Of a stretch of 64,000 nt of DNA, positions 54,605 to 63,083 are shown piece after piece. Below the pieces are notes generated by a model. That model searched no databases. It was not told where the DNA came from and worked only from the letters and a program-made list of their open reading frames with translations. How positions within the stretch are numbered: position 1 is the first letter of the stretch; every line of letters starts with the position of its first letter. Both the position numbers and the translations under genes were made by a program. Source of the stretch: Vibrio sp. Y2-5. GTDB taxonomy: Bacteria > Pseudomonadota > Gammaproteobacteria > Enterobacterales > Vibrionaceae. The stretch lies in NCBI RefSeq assembly GCF_014596725.1, contig NZ_JACVEG010000003.1, forward strand, positions 124,001-188,000, given 5' to 3'.

Positions 54605-54887
54605 AAATCCGACGCAAACAGGCACAAGCAATCCACATATCGCCATTTAAATGGCAACTGTGCGTAAGTTGCCATTGTTCTACCTGCTCCTTTGGTAAAT
54701 GCTTAATTTCATGGGCATCTAAAACGATAAGACCTTGCGTTTCCCACTGTTTGAAAACCGAATCTTGCTCGCCTGTAAACGCTTCGCGGTTGATAAAGCC
54801 TTGCTGACGAACCATTTGTTGTTCCAGCTTGAACAAACATGCTCGTTCAGGCTCACTCAACTTAGTGACTTGGATTGCGTTAGGCAT
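54588..54887 (-). CDS. Small phage protein of unknown function
   Basis: A 99-residue protein from ATG 54887, GGAG upstream. It begins MPNAIQVTKLSEPERACLFK and is acidic and helical. It overlaps the following gene by 17 bases and the preceding one by eight. No family recognised. Confidence 0.6.
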   Translation of the reverse strand: MPNAIQVTKLSEPERACLFKLEQQMVRQQGFINREAFTGEQDSVFKQWETQGLIVLDAHEIKHLPKEQVEQWQLTHSCHLNGDMWIACACLRRIYACDL

Positions 54888-55191
54888 ATGGAGTCTCCAT
54901 ATAGGCTTTGGCTAAACGCTCAGACGGAAAGATCTGATGTTTACCCCAAACAGAATGCTCATTAAGAATGACCAGCATCTCTTTTACGTAATGCGCTGGA
55001 ACACCCTCACCAGAAAGCCATAAGCGAATAATGTAAGGTTCAACATTGAGCCTTCCTGCCACATATTCAGCCAACTGCTTGCTGGAGCCTTTGCCGCTAA
55101 ACACATGCACATTGATATTTCGGATTGCTGCCGCAAGCGCATTACGTCTCATGCTTACCAGCACTTCTCGCAGTGTTGAATTCACTTCCAT
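54880..55191 (-). CDS. Small phage protein with helix-turn-helix-like region
   Basis: A 103-residue protein. SSKQLAEYVAGRLNVEPYII resembles the recognition region of a Cro/CI-type helix-turn-helix at about residues 36-56. It lies in the early operon between a hypothetical gene and the second recombinase's neighbour. It may be a regulator of early genes; this rests on a weak pattern. Confidence 0.6.
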   Translation of the reverse strand: MEVNSTLREVLVSMRRNALAAAIRNINVHVFSGKGSSKQLAEYVAGRLNVEPYIIRLWLSGEGVPAHYVKEMLVILNEHSVWGKHQIFPSERLAKAYMETPYA

Positions 55192-55206
55192 CGAACCGTC
55201 TCCTAA

Positions 55207-55428
55207 TTAAAAGTGAGTGGGAAAAACCGACACTCTTCGGTCTTTACTTACCAACAGCGGGGTTTCCCCGATTAACTTCACAACCACGTTTGCCCCTTTG
55301 TCTTCGCACCACTCCACAATGGACGAGTTCACACGGTCACCCTCAAAACTGATCACGTCCCCGCGCTTAACATCTTCAACAACCTTGTGCTGTAGGCTTG
55401 GGCATGGATGAATGTTTAACGAAAGCAT
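55207..55428 (-). CDS. Small phage protein of unknown function
   Basis: A 73-residue protein; its start overlaps the stop of the second recombinase gene by about 13 bases. It opens MLSLNIHPCPSLQHKVVEDV and contains a small beta-rich segment (GDVISFEGDRVNSSIVEW). No family recognised. Confidence 0.55.
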   Translation of the reverse strand: MLSLNIHPCPSLQHKVVEDVKRGDVISFEGDRVNSSIVEWCEDKGANVVVKLIGETPLLVSKDRRVSVFPTHF

Positions 55429-56117
55429 GTGCTTGCCTCCTTCATTGCAGAGGTAAGTGAATCTCGGTCTGGTGTTGTGTAGATGGCAGTAGTCGATAAA
55501 TTGGAATGCCCAAGCACCGCTTGCACACGGCGCAAAGCATCGGGTGACGTTGTGCGTTCAAGGAAACGTTTTGCCCAGCTATGTCTTAGCCAGTGAGGCG
55601 TTCCGGCTGGAACATCCGCAAGGCGACACCATTGAGAAAAACGGGATTGAAAAGAACGACGGCTCATCGCTTGATTATTACGGCTAAGGAAAAGAGGACG
55701 ATCTAATCTAGGCGTTTCCCACTCTATGCCCTCACTCATTTCTTTGTGTATCTTCAGCAAATGCTTGAGAGCAGAAATAGCAGACTTGTTTAACGCAATA
55801 GGATGCTTCTTACGGTTTTTCGCATTCAGGTTGTCGTAAACCAAGTAACCTTCCTCAAGGCTAAGTTCTGCATCACCAACCGTTAAACCAATCATTGGCA
55901 AATTATGTTCTTTGGCTTTGCTAACATCTGGGCCAGCTAACACACCTAACCGAACTGCGGTTTCACGCATAAGTAACATCCAGTAGTAATCGCGTTTTGC
56001 ATAAATGCCGTAAGTTTCCTTTACGGTTTTGAATAGCCTTTTTTCTTCCTGTTCAGTGAAGTAGTGAAGAAAAACTTCTGACTCTGAAATCGCTGACTTG
56101 CCCTTAAAATAAGACAT
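55416..56117 (-). CDS. Second tyrosine recombinase
   Basis: A 233-residue tyrosine recombinase with a full catalytic set: arginine in MRETAVRLGVLAG, lysine in NAKNRKKHPIAL, H-x-x-R in PHWLRHSWAKR, then VLGHSNLSTTAIYTTP with the tyrosine. The usual N-terminal core-binding domain is short. It has a strong GGAGG site. It is in the early operon, 5 kb from the integrase. It could resolve phage dimers, invert DNA or be a remnant of another element; the role is not shown. Confidence 0.85.
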   Translation of the reverse strand: MSYFKGKSAISESEVFLHYFTEQEEKRLFKTVKETYGIYAKRDYYWMLLMRETAVRLGVLAGPDVSKAKEHNLPMIGLTVGDAELSLEEGYLVYDNLNAKNRKKHPIALNKSAISALKHLLKIHKEMSEGIEWETPRLDRPLFLSRNNQAMSRRSFQSRFSQWCRLADVPAGTPHWLRHSWAKRFLERTTSPDALRRVQAVLGHSNLSTTAIYTTPDRDSLTSAMKEASTCFR

Positions 56118-56146
56118 GGCATACCTCCTTTGGCTTCGCCTCTGAA

Positions 56147-56626
56147 TTACGTTCTAACCAATGCGCGTAGGCGTTCTAGCAACTCAAGCGCTGCTGCAAA
56201 CACTTGCTGCAATTCGTTTTCAATACGTTCGAATTCATGCTGTTCGATATCACCGTCAGCCAGTGATTCAGCAATGGCGCGATTCATATCGCCCACTTCT
56301 GCATGAAACTGGCTGTAGCAATTGAGGAGTTCCACATCAGAGATGCCGGAATAGTCACCAAGGAAATAGATGGAGTAACCAAGCGTAGCGGCTATGGCTC
56401 TTAGAATTTGTGTGTCGCCAGTAATCTGCATAATGCGGATAGCATCAAACAGACCAAACTTGTGGCTACGTTGATTGGGGTTAATTTCATTCGGTAGAAC
56501 ACCTGGGCGTTTACCCAACTGGCGTTCTAGTTCTGCAGTGTTATTGAAATGCTTTAGCGTGTCATAGCACGCTCTAACCACTTGTGAAGGTTCACAAGCA
56601 GGTGCAGCGTCGATGGCTGTTGTCAT
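56147..56626 (-). CDS. CII-like phage regulatory protein
   Basis: A 159-residue helical protein resembling the phage regulatory CII family of P2-like phages (pfam Phage_CII): VVRACYDTLKHFNNTAELER and INPNQRSHKFGLFDAIRIMQ with a DNA-binding-like middle segment. The C-terminus is a long coiled helix (EHEFERIENELQQ-like). It is the first gene of the leftward operon after the divergent repressor region, the position of a lysogeny regulator. AGGAG precedes ATG 56626. Confidence 0.8.
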   Translation of the reverse strand: MTTAIDAAPACEPSQVVRACYDTLKHFNNTAELERQLGKRPGVLPNEINPNQRSHKFGLFDAIRIMQITGDTQILRAIAATLGYSIYFLGDYSGISDVELLNCYSQFHAEVGDMNRAIAESLADGDIEQHEFERIENELQQVFAAALELLERLRALVRT

Positions 56627-56701
56627 CGTAATCTCCTGATAAACAAATACGTTTGGTTTTTCAGAAGGCTGCGCTACAATCTACAACAAGGATGAATGGT
56701 G

Positions 56702-56719
56702 TTGGAGCCGTGAGCATAG
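56702..56719. repeat. Prophage repeat TTGGAGCCGTRAGCATAG, copy 2
   Basis: Second copy of the 18-base sequence at 50714-50731, with G for A at one position. It lies in the leader before the CII-like gene. Confidence 0.65.
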
Positions 56720-56854
56720 AGGTTGTCGCCTCGCTCTTAATCCTACAGTAGATTGCTTTACGTAACCTCCTGGCCGCTTACTGGATTGCCGTCTAGTAAG
56801 CGGATTCCCTAAAAACTTCTCTTTATTTCAATCATTTTCTCTCTCCTAAAATGT

Positions 56855-57040
56855 TTAAGCAGCTTGCTCATCAATAGGTTCTAGCCCTAATTCCGCTTCT
56901 TTCTCTGCTACCGCTTTACGCAAAAGAATTCGCGCCATTTGTGCCAACTTACGCTCCTCTAGCGTTGCTAAGCGTTCTACACGCATTCTTAATGTCAAAT
57001 CTCGAACTGTAATTTGTTCAGTATTCGGACTTCTTAACAT
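56855..57040 (-). CDS. Small phage protein, possible Cro-like/early regulator
   Basis: A 61-residue protein starting MLRSPNTEQITVRDLTLRMR, basic at the start and acidic at the end (ELGLEPIDEQAA). AAGGAG lies eight bases before ATG 57040. It is divergent from the repressor gene and first of the leftward transcript, where Cro or Cox would sit. The size and position suggest a small regulator but no helix-turn-helix is obvious. Confidence 0.6.
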   Translation of the reverse strand: MLRSPNTEQITVRDLTLRMRVERLATLEERKLAQMARILLRKAVAEKEAELGLEPIDEQAA

Positions 57041-57109
57041 ACTCGTCTCCTTAAAACGGATTGTGCTATATTTACTTCTTTTACATCATTGCTGTAACTT
57101 GCATTAAAA

Positions 57110-57168
57110 ATCCCGAAAACAGGATTAAATATCATTTAAGTAAAGATTAATTCCGTTTACAGGATTAA
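57110..57168. promoter_or_regulatory. Two operator-like repeats in the repressor control region
   Basis: ATCCCGAAAACAGGATTAA (57110-57128) and ATTCCGTTTACAGGATTAA (57150-57168) share the pattern ATYCCGWWWACAGGATTAA, with centres 40 bases apart, between the divergent repressor and early genes. Each has imperfect two-fold symmetry (TCC...GGA). They are probable CI or early-regulator sites. Confidence 0.7.
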
Positions 57169-57195
57169 TCAAGATAATTTAGAAGGAATTCGGAA

Positions 57196-58005
57196 ATGAA
57201 TTTTGAGGAACGTCTCAATTATGTCCTCCAAGACCGCAAGCAAACACCTTGGGGACAAAGCTTAGGCTTCACATCTACGAGCATTTCTTCAATGTTTAAA
57301 GGACACACTCCTGGTCCTGAATTTCTTCAAGGCATCCGTAGAGCTGAGAACGTAAACCTGAACTGGCTGCTTACAGGTGAAGGAGCCCCATATATAGTGG
57401 AGCACTTCCATAGTGCCGATGCCCTTTCTGACTATGTATGTGCGATGCTTCATGACGAAGAATGGGGCATACATATCGTTTCACATATAGACAAAGCTTG
57501 TATTGTACTTAGCCAACCCGGTGCTTATGAATTTAAAGGTAAGCTTGTGAATTACCGTATAGTTCATGTGCTTGTTGGACCTGGTGACGAAGTTCTGAAA
57601 AACGTACTAGAAGATTGCCATACAGGAGGTAATCCTATTCTCGTGCCAGAGCTTAGTGAGGAACAAATACAAAATATTATTAGTGGGCAAATAGGGACTT
57701 ATCATCTATTTCAGGCAGAAAACCCTGTGCTACCCTCTCAAACAGAGCTCAAACTAGATAATATTCAGTTCACTGAAGCGACTCAAAAAGAACATAGCGT
57801 AAACATAGCTACAATGCGCACAGTATTACGAATAACCACAGAGCTAGAAATAAAGCATGAAGTTGAGCTGTCTATTGAGCAGAAAGCGAGAGTGATTGCT
57901 GTGGTATACAAGCAAGTGAGTAGTTTAGATTTGAAATTGAGTATATTGCCAGATCAGGCAGTTATCGCAGCCGTAGAAGCCGCATTTGATATGTTGGTTG
58001 ATTAA
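57196..58005 (+). CDS. CI-type phage repressor
   Basis: A 269-residue repressor. The N-terminal helix-turn-helix spans about residues 8-65 (FTSTSISSMFKGHTPGPEFL then VNLNWLLTGEGAPY), the pattern of the phage CI repressor family, followed by a C-terminal region without a LexA-type Ser-Lys protease signature, so RecA-induced self-cleavage is not evident. It is the only plus-strand gene of the early region, with operator-like repeats at 57110-57168. AAGGAATTC precedes ATG 57196. Confidence 0.85.
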   Translation: MNFEERLNYVLQDRKQTPWGQSLGFTSTSISSMFKGHTPGPEFLQGIRRAENVNLNWLLTGEGAPYIVEHFHSADALSDYVCAMLHDEEWGIHIVSHIDKACIVLSQPGAYEFKGKLVNYRIVHVLVGPGDEVLKNVLEDCHTGGNPILVPELSEEQIQNIISGQIGTYHLFQAENPVLPSQTELKLDNIQFTEATQKEHSVNIATMRTVLRITTELEIKHEVELSIEQKARVIAVVYKQVSSLDLKLSILPDQAVIAAVEAAFDMLVD

Positions 58006-58046
58006 TTTGGTGAATCGCCAGAGTTAAGCTCTGGCGATTTGTGTTC

Positions 58047-59504
58047 CTACTCTAAGTATCCAGCTAGTTCTATAACTTTTCTATATTCACTCCATCGCCA
58101 GAAGTCTATCGAACGCTGTACAGTAGCCGAATTAATATTTTTGATGCGATTACACAGGTTTCTTATCTCAGCACTTGGATTATGACCATCCCAATTTTCA
58201 TAATTCCAATTACTACCAACGGGTAAAGAGTAATACTCTCCACCATAATCATTACCTACCAACAATTCTGTTGTTCCAAAAAGAGACATATCAATCAATG
58301 TTGACAATGTCACTTCTTGAGTAATATTGACATTGTTATTTATTAGAGTTGGCATTGATTTTTTTCTATTTGTTCGTTCATAAAAACTTTGCGCGCCGAT
58401 CTCATATTCAATTAAGCCACATACTAGGATAGGAAAATTAATGGCTAGTTTAATGCTTTTATTTTTCTGATATGCACTTGCAGTTCTAAGACATGAATAG
58501 ACTTTATTCAATAACTGATCAACATCTCTGACCTTGAAATTAAAACCTTCTGAAAAAGCACTTAATATATTTATAATGGATTTCTTGCTATAATTATCCT
58601 CACCAATTGCAGGATATAACATAAGCCCATAAATATCATCATCATTTAATTCAAAATTTAGAGAATCTATATATTCCTTAATATTTGGGAGAGGTAGTGT
58701 AGCCGTCCTATCAAAGAATCTTTTCAAATACTGATTTGAATTAAATTTATTTCCATATATATTTTTTATACTTTGACAAAGTTGTTCTGTATCTGTTGCA
58801 ACAACAAAAACAAAATTTTTAGTGCTAAAGAAATGTTTAATGACCTCTAGCATTTCAATCGCATAATTAGGTCTACAGCGATCTAACTCATCAATAATGA
58901 CTACAACTGGTAACTTTGCATTAATCTCTATCTCTAATGCTAAAGCGAGTTCGGTTAAAGTCTCTCGAATAAATTGTATTGAATCCACTTGTTCAGAATA
59001 ATTTGTAGCCAATTTATCAATGAAGTCTTGCGGAGGAATATCTTGTTGCACAATCTGCTGCATAACAGCGGTGCCTGCGCTTGATTCCCCTATCAACTTA
59101 TAACTAACAGCTCCAGCGACACCAACAGCTAAGCTTTTTAATGTCTTACCTAGAATTTTCTTAATTTCTTCAGTTTTCTTTAATCCTACAACATCAGAAT
59201 GAAGAGCTTCCATTTGACGAAGTAGTTCAGAAGACACAACCGTTAGTGGTTCCTTGGAAAAATCTGATTCCCAAGAATTAATGTATATTGTTGGATGATC
59301 ATTAGTGATTAAATGTGAATATAACCTCTTGCAGAACTCTGTTTTACCTGTTCCCCAAGCACCATTCAAATTTAATACAAACCCATCTTTTTCACCTACT
59401 AAATAATTTGCTAGAAACTCTCCAAACTCTTTCCGGTTTAACTTACAGTTATCAAAATTGGCATTCTCAAGCCATTCTTTATATCTTGGTTCTTTAAATA
59501 GCAA
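58047..59504 (-). CDS. KAP-family P-loop NTPase (cargo, first copy)
   Basis: A 485-residue NTPase of the KAP family (named after Kidins220/ARMS and the phage-exclusion protein PifA). Walker A GAWGTGKT at 48-55, Walker B with VVIIDELDRCRPNY at about 200-214 and VFVVATDTEQL after it. A weakly hydrophobic stretch lies at about 123-150. No clear membrane helix. The start is TTG 59504 with GAGGTG upstream, since no in-frame ATG occurs near the N-terminus. It is strongly AT-rich. It shares its operon with the coiled-coil protein encoded 43 bp upstream. It is related to the KAP protein at 60735 but is shorter. Confidence 0.85.
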   Translation of the reverse strand: MLFKEPRYKEWLENANFDNCKLNRKEFGEFLANYLVGEKDGFVLNLNGAWGTGKTEFCKRLYSHLITNDHPTIYINSWESDFSKEPLTVVSSELLRQMEALHSDVVGLKKTEEIKKILGKTLKSLAVGVAGAVSYKLIGESSAGTAVMQQIVQQDIPPQDFIDKLATNYSEQVDSIQFIRETLTELALALEIEINAKLPVVVIIDELDRCRPNYAIEMLEVIKHFFSTKNFVFVVATDTEQLCQSIKNIYGNKFNSNQYLKRFFDRTATLPLPNIKEYIDSLNFELNDDDIYGLMLYPAIGEDNYSKKSIINILSAFSEGFNFKVRDVDQLLNKVYSCLRTASAYQKNKSIKLAINFPILVCGLIEYEIGAQSFYERTNRKKSMPTLINNNVNITQEVTLSTLIDMSLFGTTELLVGNDYGGEYYSLPVGSNWNYENWDGHNPSAEIRNLCNRIKNINSATVQRSIDFWRWSEYRKVIELAGYLE

Positions 59505-59546
59505 CTTTCACCTCATTTAGAAATAGTCAAAAAACTCAAAATTAAA

Positions 59547-60524
59547 TTATTGTATATCTATGTTTTTAATTTCCCTTTCCACATCCAAAAAATTAGAGTT
59601 ACTATTTTTAGAATCCAATTGAACACTCATAACAGCCAGCGTATCTTCAGTTAATCTAGATACTGTAAATAAGACATCATTAATTTTATTCTTATCATTA
59701 AGCCTTTGTTCATCTAATGAATGAATGTCGTTATATGCATCATCTAAGTGCCTACGAAGTGCACTGACAGGTATATTCCCATTTTTTAATGAATTCTTGG
59801 CTAGTTCGATTGATTTCACAATGGATGACTTACTATTAGAATAAAAATCATTATTTATAACCAAATTAGAAGTTAGCTTAGACACCTGAGTTAACTTGTC
59901 GCGCATACTGTATAGGTGTTGACGTAATTTTTTATGTTCTATTTGTAGATCATTAAAGTTACTTCTTTCAATTCTTAATTCTTCACCTATTTGATGGTGA
60001 GTATTTTCTAGTAAACTATAATTTTCAGTTAAGTTCTTAATCGTATTCTCTCTTTCTTTTATCGTAGCTGCCAAAGATGAGTTGATCTCTTTCATTCTTA
60101 GTATTTGTTGTCCTGCATTAACAGCATGATTCTTGTGAAACTCTTGCCAGTACTCCAAAGTGGTTTTACTTCTCAGTTCACTGACTCTTGCTTGACTGGT
60201 GTATCGTTCTGATAACTGAGAATGATGAGTTGAAAGTCTGCGTTTCTCTATCAATCTATATTTTGCCTTATCGACTCCCCATTGAATGAAAGGCACACCA
60301 AATATATAAGCGCTCGCCATTAGTAACGGGAAAAATGCATCACTCCAGAACGACACGGACGAAGCCTTTATATGGCTTAGCCGTTCAGCGTTATTTGCAG
60401 CCAGTACAAATTCAGCAACCCAAATGTGGTTGTATGCCAACCAACACAGAACAAATGTGCCGAGTATCGGCGACTTCATTCGATTTGAAGCTTCAAGATA
60501 AATGGAAGAAAAAAGCTCTTTCAT
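59547..60524 (-). CDS. Membrane-anchored coiled-coil protein (cargo)
   Basis: A 325-residue protein with two likely membrane helices near the N-terminus (about 19-40, GTFVLCWLAYNHIWVAEFV, and 64-84, FFPLLMASAYIFGVPFI) followed by a long heptad-rich region (about 145-225, leucine/glutamate/glutamine-rich) and a further helical tail. It should be anchored in the inner membrane with a cytoplasmic coiled coil. It is the first gene of a two-gene operon with the KAP NTPase at 58047. No family recognised. Confidence 0.75.
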   Translation of the reverse strand: MKELFSSIYLEASNRMKSPILGTFVLCWLAYNHIWVAEFVLAANNAERLSHIKASSVSFWSDAFFPLLMASAYIFGVPFIQWGVDKAKYRLIEKRRLSTHHSQLSERYTSQARVSELRSKTTLEYWQEFHKNHAVNAGQQILRMKEINSSLAATIKERENTIKNLTENYSLLENTHHQIGEELRIERSNFNDLQIEHKKLRQHLYSMRDKLTQVSKLTSNLVINNDFYSNSKSSIVKSIELAKNSLKNGNIPVSALRRHLDDAYNDIHSLDEQRLNDKNKINDVLFTVSRLTEDTLAVMSVQLDSKNSNSNFLDVEREIKNIDIQ

Positions 60525-60734
60525 TGGTAAAAATCATCTCAATTGGTTTCTATGCATTAGGTATCACTAACATAAATGACTTTAAATACATTTGTTAACT
60601 TAAATTACAGCAATTACTCAATTGCTTGCACTAGCACACACTATTGACAGAACACACAAGACAATTGTTTTCAACGTATTGAACAGGCTGGTTAAAAACG
60701 CCATGCTCAACCCATAAATCTAATGAGGTTGGCT

Positions 60735-62363
60735 ATGACACAGACAATAGAGATGCAGTGGGATAACGATGTCACCGTTCTTGGCGAACACTGCCCTGCA
60801 GATAAACTCGACCGCGCTAAATACGCCCAGTTTTTAACAGGCTTTCTTGCAGGCCAGGGCTTCGATGAAACTAAACCAGATGGCGAGCAAAAGAAGAACT
60901 ATGTACTGAACCTCAATTCTGAATGGGGTTCTGGCAAAACCTACTTCCTCAAGCGTTGGTACCACGATTTAAAACAACATTACCCAGTCGTTTACGTTGA
61001 TGCATGGAAACAGGATTACTCAGATGATCCTCTACTAGCTGTTATTTCATCAATGACCACGCAGCTAAGGAAACAAGCAGGGAAAGATGTTGATAAGGCA
61101 GTATTTAAAGTGTCCAGAAAGGCAATTGGCTTACTTAAAACTGCGCTACCTAGCATCGCAGGAGCCTTAACAAAGCGGTATTTAGGGGTAGATCCTGTTG
61201 CAATAATGGAAGCTTCCGAAGACGGTTTTATTGGAGTGGACATTGAAGACGAATCAGGTAATAAAATCGATATGGGTATCGCCGCATCTAAAGCAGTGCA
61301 ATACCTGTTAGATGAACATGATGCAAAAAGTGATGCTATTGCCAGCCTTAAAAAATCCGTAGAGCAATGGATTCAAGCCGTAGTTGGTCTAGAGCAGAGA
61401 CAATATCCTGCATTCATCTTCATCGACGAACTCGACCGCTGTCGCCCAAGTTATGCAGTTGAAATGCTTGAAACCATTAAGCACATTTTTGATATACCTG
61501 GAGTGGTGTTTGTCGTTGGAACAGATACAGATCAATTACAACACGCGGTTAAAGCTATTTATGGTGAAGGGTTTGATGCTAGGACTTATTTAGGTAGGTT
61601 TTTTAATAGTCGCTGTACGTTGAAAAAACCGTCTTTTAGTAGTTTCCTTACATATCATTGCGACACTCACAAATTAAGACCAGAATTTCTAACAACTATT
61701 AAAGTTTGGCCCCAAATCCTCGACTCACCCAGATCGATTGAAGAACTTGACCAATTCATCATTATTGAATTTCAAACATTATTTTCAATATACGAGTGTT
61801 TTGAATTAACGCCAAGGCAATCTATTCAGATTACAAACCGTCTAATTAGCTCCGTAAGTTCACTACAGAAGTATACATTAAACTTACCACTACTAGTTAT
61901 ATTGCTTTGTTTGAACGAAAAATTTCCCGTTTTCTATAACGAAATAATGAGGAATCAACACATTTATAATAACACCTTAGAAAACACCAAAGATCCAAAC
62001 ATACTTAACATCAATATCAGACATAAAATGATGTCAATCTACTTAGACCCAAAACAATTCAGTGAAAACCAATCATTTTATTCAGTGGCAGTTGAGTATC
62101 CATCTGATTTCTATCACTGTTCAATTTTTGACATTTTGGAAGTCTCTCTGGATATATTTAGAACTCCACAGAAAGATTCAAACCAAGCACTTCAACCTTA
62201 TGTAGAGCAGCTTTCTAAGATCCCTCTTACCGAAGCAGATAAGAAAAAGCGGGGAAAATATTGGGTAGCAATCAATTTGAAATTGTTACTGGACAAGGAT
62301 TTTTTCTCCAGTAAGTTATCTCTATACAAAAAACTAGTTGAATTATCATCAGCTCTCGATTGA
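60735..62363 (+). CDS. KAP-family P-loop NTPase (cargo, second copy)
   Basis: A 542-residue KAP NTPase. Walker A SEWGSGKT at 62-69; Walker B FIFIDELDRCRPSYAVEML at about 226-244; VVFVVGTDTDQLQ follows. A long acidic insert (about 160-182) separates the two. The C-terminal part is AT-rich and helical with no known fold. I use ATG 60735, GAGG six bases upstream; ATG 60723 is also in frame. It diverges from the coiled-coil/KAP operon and ends 13 bases before a hairpin that recurs at the end of gene D. The N-terminal 100 residues resemble those of the other KAP protein (VLNLN-WG-GKT, YV-AW--D). Confidence 0.87.
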   Translation: MTQTIEMQWDNDVTVLGEHCPADKLDRAKYAQFLTGFLAGQGFDETKPDGEQKKNYVLNLNSEWGSGKTYFLKRWYHDLKQHYPVVYVDAWKQDYSDDPLLAVISSMTTQLRKQAGKDVDKAVFKVSRKAIGLLKTALPSIAGALTKRYLGVDPVAIMEASEDGFIGVDIEDESGNKIDMGIAASKAVQYLLDEHDAKSDAIASLKKSVEQWIQAVVGLEQRQYPAFIFIDELDRCRPSYAVEMLETIKHIFDIPGVVFVVGTDTDQLQHAVKAIYGEGFDARTYLGRFFNSRCTLKKPSFSSFLTYHCDTHKLRPEFLTTIKVWPQILDSPRSIEELDQFIIIEFQTLFSIYECFELTPRQSIQITNRLISSVSSLQKYTLNLPLLVILLCLNEKFPVFYNEIMRNQHIYNNTLENTKDPNILNINIRHKMMSIYLDPKQFSENQSFYSVAVEYPSDFYHCSIFDILEVSLDIFRTPQKDSNQALQPYVEQLSKIPLTEADKKKRGKYWVAINLKLLLDKDFFSSKLSLYKKLVELSSALD

Positions 62364-62375
62364 TTTAACCTCGGC

Positions 62376-62405
62376 ATATCCCCAACATCCTGTTTGGGGA
62401 TAACA
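62376..62405. repeat. Copy of the gene D 3' end with a 9-bp hairpin (left copy)
   Basis: These 30 bases are identical to 63100-63129, which lie in the last codons of gene D. Within them TATCCCCAA (62377-62385) pairs with TTGGGGATA (62394-62402) across an eight-base loop. This copy lies between the convergent KAP and acetyltransferase genes, where it could end both transcripts. Confidence 0.9.
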
Positions 62406-62424
62406 CACTAATCTAACCAAAAAG

Positions 62425-62973
62425 CTAATTTACCTTAATTTTTTCAAAACGAACTGTATCTTGGGCACTTGAAGGAACTTGCCTGAAACCTATTTTCTTC
62501 ATCATTTCTGCCATTATCTTCGACACACGATATAGACGACCGTATATGGTACAGCCAATAGGGATAACTTTAATCGACTCTAGTAATAGCTCAGTACCAA
62601 TGCCTTGTTTCCTAAAAGAGTGTTCAACCGCTAGTAGATACAGTTCATACTCTCTTTTTCCGCTAGTTATCCAAGAAAAACCGACCGCTTGGCCATCTAC
62701 ACGCTTAATTAATATTTGCGAACCACGAGCTTCGTGCGGATTCACGTAACACCAGCCATCTTTGATACTGGTTGCTATTTGATATAGTAAACCTTGTTGT
62801 GCGGGAGGAAAGGTCAAAATTGGATTGAAATGGCCATCTTCAGCGCTAGACACTACAAGATTGAAAATAAAACTGACATCTTCTAGCTTAGCTGGCACAA
62901 GTGAACTACCTTTCAATTGTTTGTTCCGTCTTGAAAGCGCAAGCTTTTTTAGCAAAGTGGATATAATTTTCAT
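62425..62973 (-). CDS. GNAT acetyltransferase (cargo)
   Basis: A 182-residue acetyltransferase of the GNAT family. The acetyl-CoA loop is visible in LYLLAVEHSFRKQGIGTELL (R/Q-x-x-G-x-G/A in RKQGIGTELL), following VGFSWITSGKREYELY. Substrate unknown. It is AT-rich and bracketed by the two repeat copies (62376-62405 and 63100-63129), suggesting it was inserted next to gene D as a unit. Transcribed leftward like the phage genes. It may be a moron gene. Confidence 0.82.
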   Translation of the reverse strand: MKIISTLLKKLALSRRNKQLKGSSLVPAKLEDVSFIFNLVVSSAEDGHFNPILTFPPAQQGLLYQIATSIKDGWCYVNPHEARGSQILIKRVDGQAVGFSWITSGKREYELYLLAVEHSFRKQGIGTELLLESIKVIPIGCTIYGRLYRVSKIMAEMMKKIGFRQVPSSAQDTVRFEKIKVN

Positions 62974-63083
62974 TATGTGATACTCATTTAATGGGTAACT
63001 GTTCTATATACATAAACTACATTAATTAATATCCAATGTAATACTTTGTTTCTTATCCAAAATGTGACTATAAGCTCAAGATT

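Noticed and set aside
50714..56719. A CRISPR array
   Set aside because: Only two copies of the 18-base repeat, six kilobases apart; no regularly spaced repeats were seen anywhere in the window.
57196..58005. A LexA-like self-cleaving repressor
   Set aside because: The C-terminal region lacks a recognisable Ala-Gly site and Ser/Lys pair.
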